Assembly: GCF_000717475.1 (NCBI RefSeq)
Contig: NZ_JPIK01000004.1
Location: 313,797 to 377,796, forward strand
From: Desulfonatronum thiodismutans
GTDB lineage: Bacteria > Desulfobacterota > Desulfovibrionia > Desulfovibrionales > Desulfonatronaceae
DNA: 64,000 nt
Direction of reading: 5' to 3'
Positions 62,035 to 64,000 of the stretch are shown here, one piece after another. The position numbers and the translations under genes were made by a program. Positions within the stretch are counted from its first letter, which is position 1, and the number at the start of each line of letters is the position of its first letter. The notes below the pieces were generated by a model. That model made no database searches. It saw only the letters and a list, made by a program, of their open reading frames with translations, and was not told the DNA's origin.

Positions 62035-63228
62035 ATGACGCAGATTGTCAAACGCCCGGAAACCCTTCCGGAAATTCGCCCACCAGAGGTCCGGCGGCTG
62101 GAACCGGTTCGGACCCAAACGGTCACCTTCGAAGGCCCCGGAGAAACCCTGCACCTGGAATCCGGCCAGACCCTGCACCCCGTCACCGTGGCGTATGAAA
62201 CCTACGGTCAACTGAACGACGCACGGGACAACGCCGTGCTGGTCTGCCACGCCCTGTCCGGGGACGCCCACGCCGCGGGGTATTACGGCCTGGAAAAGGA
62301 TGAGAAGCCGGGCTGGTGGGACGTCCTGATCGGGCCGGGCAAGCCGCTGGACACGGACAAATACTTCGTGATCTCCAGCAACTTCCTGGGCGGGTGCAAG
62401 GGCACCACCGGGCCCTCCAGCATTGATCCGGCCACGGGCAAGCCGTACGGACTGGACTTCCCCTTTTATACGGTCAAGGACATGGTCCAGGTCCAGCGCC
62501 GACTACTCAAGCACCTGGGCGTGCCCCGGCTGCTGGCCGTGATCGGCGGCTCCCTGGGCGGAATGCAGGTCTTGCAGTGGGCCATCAGCTTCCCGGAAAT
62601 GGTTCGCGGAGCCATTCCCATCGCCACCACGGCCCGCCTCTCACCCCAGGCCATCGCCTTCAACGAGGTGGCCCGGCAGGCGATCATGAGCGATCCGGAC
62701 TGGAACGGGGGCGACTACTCCCTGGACGCCCAGCCGGAACGGGGGCTGGGGCTGGCCCGGATGATCGGGCACATCACCTATCTGTCCGAGCAGGCCATGC
62801 TCCGCAAATTCTCCCGCCGCTTCATCAACGGCCAGGGCCGCTCCTTCTGTCTGACCAAGGACTTTCAGGTGGAAAACTACCTGCATCATCAGGGATCGAG
62901 CTTCGTGCGCCGCTTCGACGCCAACACCTATCTCTACATCACCCGGGCCATGGACTACTTCGACCTGGAGGCTGCCTACGGACGGCTGTCCACGGCCTTT
63001 TCCGGCTGCCGCTGTCCGTTCTTGGTCGCCTCCTTCACCAGCGACTGGCTCTTTCCCCCGGAGCAGTCCCGGGAACTGGTCCAGGCCCTGCGCCGGGTCG
63101 GCCTGGACGTGTCCTACTGCAATATCGAAAGCGACCAGGGCCATGACGCCTTCCTGCTGCCCGGCCATCGCATGGGCGACGTGGTGGCCGGTTTTCTGGA
63201 GCGCCTGACCCGGATGGCCGCGTCATGA
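62035..63228 (+). CDS. metX: homoserine O-acetyltransferase
   Basis: 397 residues of the alpha/beta-hydrolase MetX family. Nucleophile in IGGSLGGMQVLQW, acid and His near SDWLFPP and ESDQGHDAFLLP, and the family's GCKGTTGPSSIDPATGKPYG. It makes O-acetylhomoserine for methionine synthesis (MetX family; succinyl use is possible and cannot be ruled out from sequence). The ATG opens after a 585-bp leader. Overlaps metW by four bases. Confidence 0.93.
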   Translation: MTQIVKRPETLPEIRPPEVRRLEPVRTQTVTFEGPGETLHLESGQTLHPVTVAYETYGQLNDARDNAVLVCHALSGDAHAAGYYGLEKDEKPGWWDVLIGPGKPLDTDKYFVISSNFLGGCKGTTGPSSIDPATGKPYGLDFPFYTVKDMVQVQRRLLKHLGVPRLLAVIGGSLGGMQVLQWAISFPEMVRGAIPIATTARLSPQAIAFNEVARQAIMSDPDWNGGDYSLDAQPERGLGLARMIGHITYLSEQAMLRKFSRRFINGQGRSFCLTKDFQVENYLHHQGSSFVRRFDANTYLYITRAMDYFDLEAAYGRLSTAFSGCRCPFLVASFTSDWLFPPEQSRELVQALRRVGLDVSYCNIESDQGHDAFLLPGHRMGDVVAGFLERLTRMAAS

Positions 63229-63884
63229 ACGCCCATTGCGTCACCCCCCAACAGGTGGATTGGAGCCGCAGCCGTCCCCGGGACCGGGCCCTGGACCGGT
63301 CCATCGTCAGCCTGGTGCCCCAGGGGGCCAGGGTGCTGGACCTGGGCTGCGGCAACGGAGACCTGCTGTTGCGTCTGAAAGCGGATCGGGAAGTGGAAGA
63401 ACGCGGAGTGGAGCTGGAGCCGGGGGCCGTGGCCGAGTGCCTGAGCCGCGGCCTGTCCGTGATCCAGGCCGATCTGGAGGAAAGTCTGGCTGATTTGCGG
63501 GAAGGGGCCTTCGACGTGGTGGTGCTCAACCAGGTGCTCCTGGCCACGGCCAGGCCGCTGCACCTGTTGACCGAGGCCCTGCGGGTCGGGCGGCGGGTCC
63601 TGGTCAGCTTCCCGAACTTCACCTACTGGCGGATCCGCTCCCAGATCGTGTTCAAGGGCCGCCTGCCCGTGAACCCGACCCTGCCCTACCAGTGGTACGA
63701 CACCCCGAACATCCGCTTGGCCACGGTCAAGGACTTCCGGGCCCTATGCCAGGAAAAGCGCTGGAAGGTGCACAAAGAGCTGTTCGTCAACCTGGACCGC
63801 CAGGACCATCCCCGAACGGTCCGCTTCTGGCCGAACATGCGCGCCGCGCTGGCGCTCTTCGCGCTGGAGCGGGGGCAGGGCTGA
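63225..63884 (+). CDS. metW: methionine biosynthesis protein MetW
   Basis: 219 residues. SAM-dependent-methyltransferase-like fold with GARVLDLGCGNGDLLLRL and the conserved VVLNQVLLATARPLHLLTEALRVGRRVLVSFPNFTYWRIRSQIVFKGRLPVNPTLPYQWYDTPNIRL. MetW acts with MetX in homoserine acetylation in many bacteria. Start overlaps the metX stop (ATGA), so the two are made together. The remaining 116 bases of the window hold nothing I can support. Confidence 0.93.
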   Translation: MNAHCVTPQQVDWSRSRPRDRALDRSIVSLVPQGARVLDLGCGNGDLLLRLKADREVEERGVELEPGAVAECLSRGLSVIQADLEESLADLREGAFDVVVLNQVLLATARPLHLLTEALRVGRRVLVSFPNFTYWRIRSQIVFKGRLPVNPTLPYQWYDTPNIRLATVKDFRALCQEKRWKVHKELFVNLDRQDHPRTVRFWPNMRAALALFALERGQG

Positions 63885-64000
63885 AGCTGACTTTTGTGTG
63901 CTTCACGGTGGTTGCAAGGAATGTCTTGATCGGCAGGTTAGACTATTTCCAATTCAAAACTTCCCTTTCGGAATCTGAATCGGCGTCGGCGCTTCGCTAT

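Overview
The window is a stretch of bacterial chromosome of fairly high GC. It is most like a sulfate-reducing Desulfovibrionales member such as Desulfonatronum or a relative. That assignment is inference from gene content: a partial mannose-type PTS next to rapZ, ptsN, hpf, rpoN and lptBAC; a deoxyhypusine-synthase-like protein; phenylacetate-CoA ligase paired with an ACT protein; and a two-subunit glycine decarboxylase. No rRNA is present to settle it.

Bases 1-32,835 are core chromosome. They hold the 3' part of rsmG, an MliC-type lipoprotein, the DHS-like enzyme and a UbiD-family decarboxylase. CheZ, an SH3/coiled-coil membrane protein and a dctPQM TRAP transporter follow. Next come paaK plus ACT and the regulatory cluster lptC-lptA-lptB-rpoN-hpf-ptsN-rapZ-EIIA-EIIB-EIIC, all on the minus strand. 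The plus-strand group is a pseudouridine synthase, a PRPP-synthetase-like protein, gcvH, gcvPA and gcvPB. The rest is a SLC13 permease and a minus-strand run from ileS and lspA through cpoB, a NIL-ferredoxin, a PilZ protein and a kinase-like protein to a thiamine-binding protein.

Bases 32,836-50,157 are an integrated mobile island of about 17.2 kb in the initiator tRNA gene (tRNA-fMet). The last part of the tRNA plus downstream sequence is repeated exactly (62 bp) at both ends. The tyrosine integrase lies just inside the right end. Repeated ATTCCAACC motifs inside both ends look like integrase arm sites. The island carries an excisionase-like HTH protein, a prim-pol/DUF3987 replication protein split over two ORFs, a superfamily 2 helicase, a DUF5681 (small-terminase-like) protein, an AlpA-type regulator, a HU/IHF-family protein, a complete type I restriction-modification operon (hsdM-hsdS-hsdR) and a UmuD fragment. 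No capsid, tail, portal, large terminase or conjugation gene is visible, so it looks like a phage-satellite-like or otherwise non-autonomous element with a defence cargo. It also brings a terminator that replaces the one it separated from the tRNA.

Bases 50,158-64,000 return to chromosome. Here are three tandem DUF1566 exported proteins, a secreted cysteine-rich protein, a six-PAS hybrid histidine kinase whose receiver domain has gained a repeat-derived insertion, an ABC efflux operon (ATPase, FtsX-like permease, HlyD-like adaptor) and metX-metW for methionine synthesis.

The points most worth following are the island as a satellite candidate with its terminator replacement and arm sites; the homopolymer frameshift in the EIIC gene; an in-frame TGA in an island gene; a short CRISPR-like repeat set in the island; and a palindromic MITE-like element at 25.8 kb.
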